Below, piece after piece: positions 18,312 through 26,933 of a stretch of DNA of 33,140 bases (position 1 is the stretch's first letter; every line of letters begins with the position of its first letter). A program made the position numbers and the translations under genes. Origin of the DNA: Alphaproteobacteria bacterium. GTDB taxonomy: Bacteria > Pseudomonadota > Alphaproteobacteria > WRAU01 > Hepatincolaceae. The notes beneath the pieces are model-generated. The model was given only the letters and a program-made list of their open reading frames with translations. It did not search any database and was not told the DNA's origin. The stretch covers positions 1 through 33,140 of the forward strand of contig JAIRQL010000065.1 in assembly GCA_031256515.1 (NCBI GenBank). The letters run 5' to 3'.

Positions 18312-19391
18312 TTATTCTCCGAAAGAAATATCTAAGCCACGGGCAGTTTTAACAAGATCGCTATTAATATCTACTGCACCGCTTGTGCTAGTAATATCAG
18401 AAAGTGGAACATCAATAACTTTATTATTAACCCAACCAACAACTCTTTTATCTGCTCCGCTGTTTAGTAAATCTACAGCTCTTACACCAAAAGCAGAAGC
18501 GATGATTCTATCTAAAGTAATTGGTGAACCACCTCTTTGAGTATGCCCCAAGGTAGTTACTCTTGTTTCAAAGCCAGTTAATTTTTCAATAGCTTCGCCA
18601 ATAATATGACCAACACCACCGTATCTTTTATTTTCAAAGCCTGTCATAAAAGATTGTGTACCTTCTTTAGTAGTTGCAGCTTCAGAACATACAATAATTG
18701 CATAGTTTCTGCCACTATTGTAAACTTCTTTAATTTTTTTAGCTACGGCATTAATATCATAAGGAATTTCAGGAATTAAAATAACATCAGCACCACCAGC
18801 AACACCGGATGCTAAAGCTAAATGCCCTACATCACGACCCATAACCTCAGCAACCATAACTCTTTTATGGCTTAAAGCGGTATCATGTAATCTTTCAATA
18901 CTTTCTACTGCTACACTAACTGCAGTCATGTAGCCAATTGGGAATTCGGTAAAAGGTACATCGTTATCAATAGTTTTAGGAATCCCGATAAATTTAATGT
19001 TTCCTAGCGAGGTAATTTTTTCTATGATTCTCATACTACCATCACCACCAATAGCTACAAGAGCATCTAATCCTAGTTCTTTATAGCCATTAACGATTTC
19101 AGATGATCTATCTTTAAAAGTACCATCTGGCATAGGATAATTAAAAGGATCCCCTTTATTAATAGTTCTTAAGAAGGTTCCGCCCATTCTTAAAAAATTA
19201 GCATTAACATTATTATCATCTAGTTTAATAATTCCAAGAGGTCTTTGCATTAAGCCAACAGTTCCTTCTTGAATTCCGTATACTTCCCAACCTAATTGAG
19301 TAGCTCTTTTAACTACAGCTCTTATGGCTGCATTAAGACCAGAACAATCGCCACCGCTTGTTAGTACACCAATTTTTTTAATTTCACTCAT
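18312..19391 (-). CDS. pfkA: 6-phosphofructokinase, mixed-substrate group (ATP type predicted)
   Basis: It phosphorylates fructose 6-phosphate in glycolysis. The 359-residue sequence matches the mixed-substrate (group III) PFK family: TSGGDCSGLNAAIR near 11-24, GGDGS at 115-119, PKTIDND at 138-144, and a MGRDVGHLAL effector/substrate motif near 194. Family knowledge says a Gly in GGDGS favours ATP whereas Asp there marks pyrophosphate enzymes; the Lys in PKTIDND is found in PPi enzymes and in some ATP enzymes. Gly+Lys therefore points to ATP, but not conclusively. GGAG precedes the ATG. It is a lone gene, divergent from rpsU. Presence of PFK is unusual for a Rickettsiales-like genome. Confidence 0.92.
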   Translation of the reverse strand: MSEIKKIGVLTSGGDCSGLNAAIRAVVKRATQLGWEVYGIQEGTVGLMQRPLGIIKLDDNNVNANFLRMGGTFLRTINKGDPFNYPMPDGTFKDRSSEIVNGYKELGLDALVAIGGDGSMRIIEKITSLGNIKFIGIPKTIDNDVPFTEFPIGYMTAVSVAVESIERLHDTALSHKRVMVAEVMGRDVGHLALASGVAGGADVILIPEIPYDINAVAKKIKEVYNSGRNYAIIVCSEAATTKEGTQSFMTGFENKRYGGVGHIIGEAIEKLTGFETRVTTLGHTQRGGSPITLDRIIASAFGVRAVDLLNSGADKRVVGWVNNKVIDVPLSDITSTSGAVDINSDLVKTARGLDISFGE

Positions 19392-19462
19392 TATATTGTT
19401 TTCTCCATATATTTAGAAACTTCAACATTCAACCTAACAATTTTAACATTATTAAATAATTA

Positions 19463-19490
19463 TTGCAATATAACTAAAAAATATTATAAT
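19463..19490 (+). promoter_or_regulatory. Promoter of rpsU
   Basis: TTGCAA, 16 bases, TATAAT, with the -10 about 40 bases before the rpsU start. GGAAAGGGGTG provides a strong SD region just before the ATG. Confidence 0.65.
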
Positions 19491-19529
19491 AATTAGGATT
19501 TACTTAATCGGAAAGGGGTGTGATTTTAT

Positions 19530-19736
19530 ATGTGTATAGTTACAGTTAGAGATAATAATATCGAGCAATCTCTTAGAATTCTAAAGAAAAAGCTGCAAAG
19601 AGAAGGAGTATTTAGAGAGTTAAAACTAAGAACTGGTTTTGAAAAACCTTCTAAGAAAAAAGCGAGAGAAAAATCTGAAGCTATTAGACGTGCTAGAAAA
19701 CTTGCTAGAAAAAGAATTGAAAAGCAAGGTTTCTAA
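19530..19736 (+). CDS. rpsU: 30S ribosomal protein S21
   Basis: S21 binds the small subunit near the anti-SD and assists initiation. It has 68 residues, rich in Lys and Arg, with the conserved start [18 protein letters not shown] and the [19 protein letters not shown] centre. The length is typical for alphaproteobacteria. The gene has its own promoter and a strong downstream terminator, so it is monocistronic. Confidence 0.97.
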   Translation: MCIVTVRDNNIEQSLRILKKKLQREGVFRELKLRTGFEKPSKKKAREKSEAIRRARKLARKRIEKQGF

Positions 19737-19766
19737 GGTCTAAGTTTACATAATCAGTCGTAAATC

Positions 19767-19798
19767 AAAAGAGAGATAATTAATTTTATCTCTCTTTT
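19767..19798. terminator. Bidirectional terminator between rpsU and the R-M gene
   Basis: A perfect 13-bp stem (19767-19779 / 19786-19798) with a six-base loop, A-rich before and T-rich after, separates convergent genes. Confidence 0.9.
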
Positions 19799-19806
19799 TT
19801 GTTTGG

Positions 19807-22800
19807 TTATATTGTAGTAATATCTAAATCTTTTAAACTTTCCATAATTTCTAAAGTTCTATGCGAAATATAAGCAAGAGAACATATTAAATCTAATACA
19901 TAACGAGGGTTATTTTGTTCTTCTAGCCAAAGATTAGGATCATTTATTATACCACTATTAGATTTACCTAAGCCTGCTCCTTCATCTTTAGTATAAGCAT
20001 ATTTAGAAACTACCCACTCAACAGGAGATTTTCCATTAATAATATAGTTATAAATAGATAATGGTATATTAGAAATTGTAATATTTTTGTTATAATAAAT
20101 TCTATCTTTAGAATTTTTATTAAAGTTTATTTTTTTGTTTATTTTATAATAATCTAGGCTTGTTTGTGTTAAATCTGCTTCTATTTTTATATCTAATTCA
20201 CTAATTGCTTGTTGCGAATAATCTTCATAATTTAAATGTAATTCGGCTAAGGAATAGCCAGCACTCATAAACTTTTGAAAAGTTTCATAATCTTTTACAA
20301 GCGGGATACTTGGTAATACCTTTTTTAAATCACTTTTAGCATTCTCTCTATAAACTGGTGAGTGTAGTATTCCATAGATATAATGAAATATATCTTCATT
20401 TGATATAGAAGTATTATTATATTTTTTATGTACTTCTTTAGTAAATTTTTCATTAATACCAGATTTTTTAGTAGTATTTTCGTAAATATATAGCGGGAAT
20501 ATTCTTCCTTGCTTAAAAGTACCTTTTTCTATGATTTTATTAATCATCAAGCAATGAAAGCTATTTTTCCCTACAACTATTACTCTTTGCTTCTTTTCTG
20601 ATGTAATTATATCATCTGGAAATATCTTAGGAAGTTGATACATTCTTTCGCTGAAATCTCTGTGATAATAAGTGTATTTTATTATAAAAGGCTCAGCCAT
20701 TGCTAAAATTAAGCTATTTTTATTAAAATCATGGTTATTACTTATTGATTTCATTTTTAAGTTTTCAATAATACTGTTTTTAGAAAAATTAAAACAATAA
20801 ACCTTTCCTTTTGTTTGTAGACCATTAGAATTTATATTAAAGATTCCTATCTTTTCATCTTTCATATGTTCTGTGTCAATCCATGAACCATCTGCTCTTT
20901 TATTGCTAATCAATTCAAGTGATGTAAATCCTTCTGATTCTAAGTAGCCATCCCTTTGATTTATCCAGTCTCCGTGTGTATCTGGAGTAATTTCTTGAAA
21001 ATTTATTTTATTACTAAGTATATTATTATATTTTGCAAGGAGTTTAAATTTATCTTCTTTTTTAAGTATATCTTTTTGTTGTGAAATATCATGATAATAA
21101 ATATTGCAACCAGTTTTTTCTTTATTTTTTATAAGGAATATTATAGAAACACCTGTTCGGATACCAAAGATATTTTCACCTTCAAAAGCATCGCCACCTC
21201 GCTCTTTAGTAAGACCTTTAAGATTAAAAATATAAATAGAGGTAAATTCTTTAGCAAAGCATTTGCGGAGTCCGTCGGCACTACTTGAATCTAAAAAGCC
21301 ATTGTTAGTAATAAATGAAATTATACCATTATTATCTTTAAGCCTATCGCTAGCATAACGAAAGGCTTTTATGTAGCTATCGTAAAGATTAAACTTAGTT
21401 TTTGCTATAGATTGCTTAGAATAAGAGTTTTGAATATTTATTTTTAGTTTCTTATAAGTAGTATTATTATGATTATGATAAGGAGGATTACCAATAATTA
21501 CAGCTAGCGGTATATTTTGCTGTTTTTGGATTCTCACATTGTTTTGTTTTAAGCTAAATCTTGTATCATCACCATCAAATAAGTTTGAGGCTCTCTTTTC
21601 TGCATCTATTTCATCTATATTAAAGGTATCTGTCCATACAGCTCCTTCAAAAATTTTATATTCTTGGGATTGTGTAGCCTGCATATATGTAAGTTCTATA
21701 TTTACACAGGCTATATAATAAGCAAGCAAGAGTATTTCATTAGCATGGATTTCACTAGTATATTTTCTTTCCAAATTTTCTTTAGAAATATGCCCGCTTT
21801 GAAGGAGTCTAGTTATAAAACTACCCGTGCCTGTGAAAGGATCTAGTATATGTATATTTTCATCCCCCAGACCTCTTTTAAATTCTTTTTGTAAAAGTTT
21901 TTCTGTAGAGTTTATAATAAAATCTATAACCTCAGTTGGTGTATAAACAATGCCTAATTTTTCTGCCTGTTTGGGGAGGGCATTTTTAAAGAACTTATCG
22001 TAAAGTTCTATAATTAATTTTTGTTTGCCCGAATTATCTGTTATTCCTGAGATTCTTTTTTTAACAGATTCATAAAAACTTGCTAAGTTAGTATTTTCTT
22101 TATTAAGGTTATTATCTTCTAAAAGTTTTGTAATATTTTCTAAATATATGGATACAGGATTTTGTTTTATAAAGTCTTTATTAAATAATATATTAAAAAC
22201 GGGTCTACTAATTAAATGCTGAGCAAGCATTTCTATAGCCTCACTTTCTATTACCATAGGATTTAGATTATTTTTTAAATTTTCTATAAATTTATTAAAT
22301 TCTTCTGCTACTTGTTTATTAGTTTTTCTAAGCTCTTCTATTCTTTCTACATAGTTATTTGCTATTTGAGAGATATCTTTCGCCCAGTTTTCCCAATATT
22401 TTTTATCGCCACATTTTTCTACTATTTTAGCATAGAGTATATTACGAACTTGCTCTAAATCTAAGGATAATTGTGATATTTGTTTAGATACAGCCTCGCT
22501 AGTATTTGCTAAATTTTCTACTTCATTTTGTTGTATTTCTTCGCTTTCACCTTCAGCTTTTTTATTTATAGAGGTATCTAATCCTGCTATTGAGATACTA
22601 CCACCTGTGGTTGGTTTATTTTTATTTAGTTTAATAGCTTCTATAGTTGCTTGGAATCTATCATCGTGTGATCTAAGAGCATTAAGAATTTCCCAGATTG
22701 TATCAAAATTTTTATCTGTGTTTAGATAATCTTCGGCACTTACACTTGATGGTATAATAAGAGGTAATATTACATAACCATATTGTTTACCATTATTTTT

Positions 22801-24078
22801 TCGCATAACACGACCTATAGATTGTACTATATCTATTTGGCTTTTACGGGGATTCATAAATATTATACCATCTAAGGCTGGTACATCTACACCCTCGCTT
22901 AAACAACGCGCATTTGTTAAAATACGGCATTCATTATTTTCTGTAGGCTGTTTTAACCAATCTAATAGTTCATTCCGTTTAGTAGAATCCATGCTACCAT
23001 CTATATGCTTACTACTTACTGATACTAAATTATGATTTTCATTTAAAGATTCATAATAAATTGAGCTACATTCATTAAATAAGTCAGTTGTATTCTTAGA
23101 GGTAGTTATTTGCGAGCAAAAGGCAAGGGCTGTTTTCATAGGTGCTGTATCTTGACCTATTAGATTATTATCTATATCTAAGATTTTTTTAGAAAGGGCA
23201 TTGATACAACCTATTAATTTACCAGCTGTATCTGTATTAGCATTAAGGATAGAATTTTTAGCCTTTGTGTTATCTATCTTAATTTCTTTTTCTTCTATTT
23301 GTTTTTGTAAGTCCTTATTTATATCTGCTTCGTTGACTGTTAAAATTAATACTTTATAATCACTTAGTAAATTTTTACTTACAGCATCGCCAAATGTTAA
23401 TGTATAAAATTCTTTACCATAGAAAGTTTCATCATCCATTGAATATAATATATAATCTTCGTCAGCTTTAGCTTTTGCAGAATTTCCATAAACTCTAGGA
23501 GTAGCTGTCATAAAGATTTTTTTATTAGCTTTTATAGAATTATGTATCTTTGTAAAATTAGAATCCTCTGCTTGAGGAGAACTTTTAGCTCCTGTGGTTC
23601 TATGTGCTTCATCACAGATTACTAAATTAAAATTTATACCTAGCTCTTCTATAATATTTATAGATTGATAAGTTGAAAATATTACTATATTTTTGCCTTT
23701 GTGTTGAGATATTTCTTCTTGTAGTTTTTTTGTATCTGTAGTAGCAGGAAAGCCTAAATCTAGCCTATTAAATGAAAGCTCATATTCATCATCTTGTTTA
23801 TTTTTGCTACCAACACTAGCATCGCTACAAACACATATTGGGATAAAATCTATATCTGCCTGTTCACTCCATTCTTGTAATGTTTGTCTAAGTAAAGAAA
23901 TAGAAGGTACTAAAAATAATGTAAAAGTTTGCTGATTGTTATTAGTTTGTAAAGTTTCTTGTAGGCTATCTTGAGGTTTAGCTAATTCTGAGTTTGTATT
24001 TAGATTATCTATAATTTGCGGCAATAATTTTTCGGCTATTTTCAGGCTAGTAAAAGTTTTACCTGTACCACAAGCCAT
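19807..24078 (-). CDS. Type ISP-like restriction-modification protein: helicase, methyltransferase and target-recognition part (out of frame with its nuclease)
   Basis: The first Met-led frame, 1423 residues, starts inside the helicase Walker A (MACGTGKT). Upstream the same frame is open through 24079-24240 and encodes a normal helicase lead-in (FDYQKQAIKQA, then KGKLI) up to the G tract, so this ATG is not a natural start and has no SD. SF2 helicase motifs follow: CDEAHRTTG near 155, MTATPR near 190 and SIGRVMRK near 419. A coupler region follows. The N6-adenine methyltransferase has DPFTGTGSF near 745 and NPPY near 863. The remaining ~500 residues should hold target recognition. The domain order matches LlaGI/LlaBIII-type single-chain translocating enzymes. 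Read with the nuclease frame the product would be 1661 residues, the expected size. As sequenced, this part lacks a sensible start and is probably silent unless frames are joined. Confidence 0.88.
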   Translation of the reverse strand: MACGTGKTFTSLKIAEKLLPQIIDNLNTNSELAKPQDSLQETLQTNNNQQTFTLFLVPSISLLRQTLQEWSEQADIDFIPICVCSDASVGSKNKQDDEYELSFNRLDLGFPATTDTKKLQEEISQHKGKNIVIFSTYQSINIIEELGINFNLVICDEAHRTTGAKSSPQAEDSNFTKIHNSIKANKKIFMTATPRVYGNSAKAKADEDYILYSMDDETFYGKEFYTLTFGDAVSKNLLSDYKVLILTVNEADINKDLQKQIEEKEIKIDNTKAKNSILNANTDTAGKLIGCINALSKKILDIDNNLIGQDTAPMKTALAFCSQITTSKNTTDLFNECSSIYYESLNENHNLVSVSSKHIDGSMDSTKRNELLDWLKQPTENNECRILTNARCLSEGVDVPALDGIIFMNPRKSQIDIVQSIGRVMRKNNGKQYGYVILPLIIPSSVSAEDYLNTDKNFDTIWEILNALRSHDDRFQATIEAIKLNKNKPTTGGSISIAGLDTSINKKAEGESEEIQQNEVENLANTSEAVSKQISQLSLDLEQVRNILYAKIVEKCGDKKYWENWAKDISQIANNYVERIEELRKTNKQVAEEFNKFIENLKNNLNPMVIESEAIEMLAQHLISRPVFNILFNKDFIKQNPVSIYLENITKLLEDNNLNKENTNLASFYESVKKRISGITDNSGKQKLIIELYDKFFKNALPKQAEKLGIVYTPTEVIDFIINSTEKLLQKEFKRGLGDENIHILDPFTGTGSFITRLLQSGHISKENLERKYTSEIHANEILLLAYYIACVNIELTYMQATQSQEYKIFEGAVWTDTFNIDEIDAEKRASNLFDGDDTRFSLKQNNVRIQKQQNIPLAVIIGNPPYHNHNNTTYKKLKINIQNSYSKQSIAKTKFNLYDSYIKAFRYASDRLKDNNGIISFITNNGFLDSSSADGLRKCFAKEFTSIYIFNLKGLTKERGGDAFEGENIFGIRTGVSIIFLIKNKEKTGCNIYYHDISQQKDILKKEDKFKLLAKYNNILSNKINFQEITPDTHGDWINQRDGYLESEGFTSLELISNKRADGSWIDTEHMKDEKIGIFNINSNGLQTKGKVYCFNFSKNSIIENLKMKSISNNHDFNKNSLILAMAEPFIIKYTYYHRDFSERMYQLPKIFPDDIITSEKKQRVIVVGKNSFHCLMINKIIEKGTFKQGRIFPLYIYENTTKKSGINEKFTKEVHKKYNNTSISNEDIFHYIYGILHSPVYRENAKSDLKKVLPSIPLVKDYETFQKFMSAGYSLAELHLNYEDYSQQAISELDIKIEADLTQTSLDYYKINKKINFNKNSKDRIYYNKNITISNIPLSIYNYIINGKSPVEWVVSKYAYTKDEGAGLGKSNSGIINDPNLWLEEQNNPRYVLDLICSLAYISHRTLEIMESLKDLDITTI

Positions 24079-24180
24079 AATTAACTTGCCTTTTTCCTGT
24101 TTTTCTTCTATAAAATATTTTTGAGCTTGCTTTATAGCTTGTTTTTGATAATCAAACGGAGTTTTTTTAAGTAAAATATT

Positions 24181-24217
24181 TGCAGAATTATTAAATATTT
24201 TTTTACAAAATTCTGCA
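24181..24217 (-). repeat. Perfect 9-bp inverted repeat downstream of the G tract in the R-M gene
   Basis: TGCAGAATT (24181-24189) and AATTCTGCA (24209-24217) are exact complements around a 19-base loop. In the minus-strand mRNA the hairpin begins 23 bases after the G8 tract, which is farther than usual frameshift stimulators. It may be coincidental or affect slippage. Confidence 0.5.
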
Positions 24218-24224
24218 TAGAAAA

Positions 24225-24791
24225 CTAAATTATTAGAGTACCCCCCCCTAGTGAAAGCAAGGTAATAACTGGGCTTGATGCCAATTTTAGATTCATATCT
24301 ATGTTAGATATTTCACTAAACTTATAGAGTTCTTCCCAATTTATATTAGAATTTTGTAGTTGATTTAAACCTATTCTTTCTACTTGAGATTTACTTAAGA
24401 TATGTCCGGCTTCAGTATTCCAGTTATTAGTAGTTGAAATCCAAAGTTTTTTAGAAAAATTCGTATTATTAAATGTTATATTAGATGTTGCTAAAAAACT
24501 ATCTACATCAGCTTTTTTAATTTGAGTATCTGTAGCATAGAATTTACATTGTACTGCCCAGTATTCTTTTGTATATGTTTCTACAACAATATCTATACCT
24601 ATATCTTTACCTGTGCCAAATTCTTTTTTATATGGAAAGTCATTCCACAAATAAACTTCCGCTATTTCATGATAATATAAAGAATTTATTTTAAGAAATT
24701 GTTGCATTAATTTCTCAAATTTAGTTCCCATATTAGAATTAGATATTTTTTCTTTTCTATATTTTTCTAATATATCGTTAAAGTTTAACAT
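24225..24791 (-). CDS. Mrr-like restriction endonuclease domain of the split Type ISP-like enzyme
   Basis: A 188-residue product with an Mrr-like PD-(D/E)XK nuclease fold: GTGKDIGIDIVVE near 60-72 supplies the Asp, and WAVQCKFY near 79-86 supplies the QxK part. In LlaGI-type enzymes this domain forms the N-terminus of one long chain. Here the frame runs into a G8 tract at residues 181-183 and stops nine bases after it. The ATG at 24791 follows the trcR stop directly (TAAATG), so translation is coupled to trcR. With one more G it would continue into the helicase. On its own the fragment would lack helicase, methylase and target recognition and is unlikely to restrict DNA. Confidence 0.85.
   Translation of the reverse strand: MLNFNDILEKYRKEKISNSNMGTKFEKLMQQFLKINSLYYHEIAEVYLWNDFPYKKEFGTGKDIGIDIVVETYTKEYWAVQCKFYATDTQIKKADVDSFLATSNITFNNTNFSKKLWISTTNNWNTEAGHILSKSQVERIGLNQLQNSNINWEELYKFSEISNIDMNLKLASSPVITLLSLGGGTLII
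24241..24248 (-). repeat. G8 homopolymer, probable phase-variation tract or slippery site in the R-M gene
   Basis: Eight consecutive G on the minus strand is by far the longest G/C run in this AT-rich window. It lies exactly where the nuclease and helicase frames meet. With eight G the chain ends in GGGTLII; with seven it stops after GGVL; with nine or six it continues as YSNNLVFYAEF directly into the helicase. Confidence 0.85.
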
Positions 24792-25328
24792 TTATCCAAC
24801 AGGCTCTTCTACTTTTTTACTACTTTCAATTAGTTTTACAAGGGCTTCTTCTTCAACTAATCCTAAACTTACAGGATTTTTAGCCACAAGATTCTTATAG
24901 TTCCAGTAAGATTTTGCTCTAATAGCTTTTACGGTATTCGTAGTAGTGCTAAGTAATTTGGATACTTGGTAGTCATTAATTTCTGGGTAATTACTAATAA
25001 CCCACAAGATAGCCTCAGGTTTAGCTTTTCTTTTAAATTTAGACTGAGTAGTATTTTTAGCAAAAGTTTTAGAATAAGCATTGTACTCTTGTGATTCAAT
25101 ATAAACAAGAGGTTTACTTGGATCTTTTTCGCACTCAGTTATATTAGTTTGCGATAGCTCTCCTAAGGTTATAGGATTTACCGGTTTAAGAGATTTATCG
25201 GTTTCTTCATTAGCAAGAGATTCTACTTCTAAAATATGTAAGCCACAGTAATCGGCAATTTGTTGAAAACTAACTGCGGTATTTTCTATTAACCAAATTG
25301 CAACAGCTTTAGGCATTAATGGTTTCAT
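24792..25328 (-). CDS. trcR: DUF1013 / TrcR family cell-cycle transcriptional regulator
   Basis: A 178-residue protein of a family confined largely to alphaproteobacteria and known in some species as the cell-cycle regulator TrcR. Conserved traits: MPKAVAIWLIENTAVSFQQIADYCGLH at the N-terminus and a second helix-turn-helix-like part with KPEAILWVISNYPEI near 115 and TNTVKAIRAKSYWN near 140. It is soluble, without membrane segments. AAGGAG precedes its ATG. It lies 25 bases after the MFS gene and its stop abuts the R-M start codon, so all three are probably one transcript. The role in this organism is inferred from family only. Confidence 0.88.
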   Translation of the reverse strand: MKPLMPKAVAIWLIENTAVSFQQIADYCGLHILEVESLANEETDKSLKPVNPITLGELSQTNITECEKDPSKPLVYIESQEYNAYSKTFAKNTTQSKFKRKAKPEAILWVISNYPEINDYQVSKLLSTTTNTVKAIRAKSYWNYKNLVAKNPVSLGLVEEEALVKLIESSKKVEEPVG

Positions 25329-25353
25329 ATTTTTTTCTCCTTATTTTAGTTTA

Positions 25354-26514
25354 TTATACTTCTTTTTTTATAACTTTCATAATTAATAAGGCTAAAAAGA
25401 AAGAAGCAACAGATATACAAGCCCAAGCTAAATTATGGCTAAAGTGGAACAATAAACCAACTAAGTTAGGACCAATCATTCTACCTAAGCTACTTATTGC
25501 CTGAGTTATACCAAAAATTAAACCTTGTTGATTCTTTTTACCATCTAAAGATATTCTAGCATTAATACTAGGCATAATCATAGCTCCTCCTATGGTCATA
25601 CAAGCAAAACAAGCAATTACCAAAATTACACTGTTAGCATGTTCTGCCATTAGTAAAAAAGCTACAGATAACCCATAAATAGAAAAACCAGTAATCAGAG
25701 CAGTTCTTGGTGTAAAGACCTTAGAAATATTAAGCTGAATTAAGGTCATACATAATCCAGATACTGCCCAAAACCAGCCAATTTCTTGCGATGAAAATAA
25801 GAATTTTTCATTAAGAAATATCCCAAAAAACACCTGTATCCCAGACATCATAGACATAAAGGTAATCATAACTATAGTAAAAAACTGCACTTGTTTTTTT
25901 CTAAAAACTTTTCTAAGTTGTAAGAATATATTTAGGCGAGTTTTTGCTTTTCTATCCTCTGGTGTTAATGTTTCTTTAAAGAAAAATAAAGCAATTAAAC
26001 CAGCTAAAGTATTTAAAGATCCTGCGACATCAAAAGGTAATATAAAATTCACCTCTTCAATGTTTAAGGCATTTCCTGCTAGCCAACCACCAATGGAGGG
26101 ACCTAAAATAAAACCTAAACCAAAAGATGCTGATAGTTTACCAATATTTTTAAATCTAGTGCTAGAATCCGACATATCAGCAGCTGAAGCAAATGCTACA
26201 GAAAAGTTTGAAGCAAAAAAACCGGCCAAAGCTCTAAATAAAATAAACATATAAAGATTATCAGTTCTTCCGGTAAGATGATAAATGATTGCTAAAACAA
26301 ATAAAGGAAGAGCTAAAGGCAAAGTTCTACCATATTTATCGCTTAGTTTCCCCCAAAAGATACTACCAAATGCACCGAATATAGCAAAAATAGAGGCAAT
26401 ATAACCTATTTCTATATCATTTAAAGCAAATTTGATTTTAAACATTGGCATTAATGGAAAAATCATTCCAAAACCAATCAAATCAATAAGAGTTATTAAA
26501 AATAATATTGGCAT
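25354..26514 (-). CDS. MFS transporter, Tet/TCR-like (paralogue 1)
   Basis: A 386-residue twelve-helix transporter. The N-terminus has the FIDxIGFGxIxPLxP-like pattern (TLIDLIGFGMIFPLMPMF) of tetracycline-type antiporters, and motif A is present as GKLSDKYGRTLPLA between helices 2 and 3. Helix 4 has RALAGFFASNFSVAFA and helix 5 LGFILGPSIGGWL. It is clearly related over its whole length to the transporter at 26934-28094, which has the same size. Substrate unknown; efflux or metabolite exchange are both possible. It starts after the rpmE terminator and probably leads the transporter-trcR-R-M transcript. Confidence 0.87.
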   Translation of the reverse strand: MPILFLITLIDLIGFGMIFPLMPMFKIKFALNDIEIGYIASIFAIFGAFGSIFWGKLSDKYGRTLPLALPLFVLAIIYHLTGRTDNLYMFILFRALAGFFASNFSVAFASAADMSDSSTRFKNIGKLSASFGLGFILGPSIGGWLAGNALNIEEVNFILPFDVAGSLNTLAGLIALFFFKETLTPEDRKAKTRLNIFLQLRKVFRKKQVQFFTIVMITFMSMMSGIQVFFGIFLNEKFLFSSQEIGWFWAVSGLCMTLIQLNISKVFTPRTALITGFSIYGLSVAFLLMAEHANSVILVIACFACMTIGGAMIMPSINARISLDGKKNQQGLIFGITQAISSLGRMIGPNLVGLLFHFSHNLAWACISVASFFLALLIMKVIKKEV

Positions 26515-26545
26515 AAAAATTCTCGTAAATTAAATAACAAAAACT

Positions 26546-26572
26546 AGCACCTATCATATAAGAATAGGTGCT
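26546..26572 (-). terminator. Intrinsic terminator of rpmE
   Basis: A perfect 9-bp stem (AGCACCTAT / ATAGGTGCT) with a nine-base loop is followed on the minus strand by AGTTTTTGTT. It separates rpmE from the next transporter gene. Confidence 0.8.
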
Positions 26573-26610
26573 ATCAATTAATACAGTAATAATAATACTA
26601 AATATTTAGA

Positions 26611-26838
26611 TTACTTAGAATCTATACCGAAGCCAGAAAATTTAGCATTAAATTTAGAAATTTTTCCAGCATTATCAACCATTTTCTGTACTCCGGTCCA
26701 AGCTGGATGAGTTTTAGGGTCAATATCTAAAATCATAACATCACCTTCTTTGCCCCAAGTAGATTTAGTTTCAATCTTAGTGCCATCAGTGAATTGAATA
26801 TATATGTTATGATAGGCTGGATGTATATCTTTTTTCAT
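26611..26838 (-). CDS. rpmE: 50S ribosomal protein L31
   Basis: A 75-residue ribosomal protein with the start [19 protein letters not shown] and the HPAWTG motif typical of alphaproteobacterial L31. No CxxC pair is present, so this is the zinc-free form. GGAG lies about seven bases upstream of the ATG. It has its own promoter and terminator and sits between two paralogous transporter genes. Confidence 0.95.
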   Translation of the reverse strand: MKKDIHPAYHNIYIQFTDGTKIETKSTWGKEGDVMILDIDPKTHPAWTGVQKMVDNAGKISKFNAKFSGFGIDSK

Positions 26839-26854
26839 TTGTTTTCTCCAAAAT

Positions 26855-26872
26855 GCTTAATTTATATTAAGC
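26855..26872 (-). promoter_or_regulatory. Leader hairpin upstream of rpmE
   Basis: A perfect 7-bp stem (GCTTAAT / ATTAAGC) with a four-base loop lies in the untranslated leader, about 17 bases before the start codon. It could be an autoregulatory site, as ribosomal protein leaders often are, but it is short and AT-rich. Confidence 0.35.
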
Positions 26873-26897
26873 AACAATAAATCTTATAATTAGATAC

Positions 26898-26926
26898 ATG
26901 GTAAAATGATATTAGTTTTTTGTCAA
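26898..26926 (-). promoter_or_regulatory. Promoter of rpmE
   Basis: On the minus strand TTGACA (26921-26926), a 17-base spacer and TACCAT (26898-26903). The -35 is a perfect consensus; the -10 matches partly. Confidence 0.65.
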
Positions 26927-26933
26927 GAGTTGC

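Noticed and set aside
24079-24240. Treating 24078 as the natural start of an independent helicase-methylase gene
   Set aside because: The same frame is open upstream and encodes the expected helicase lead-in; the Met lies inside Walker A and has no SD.
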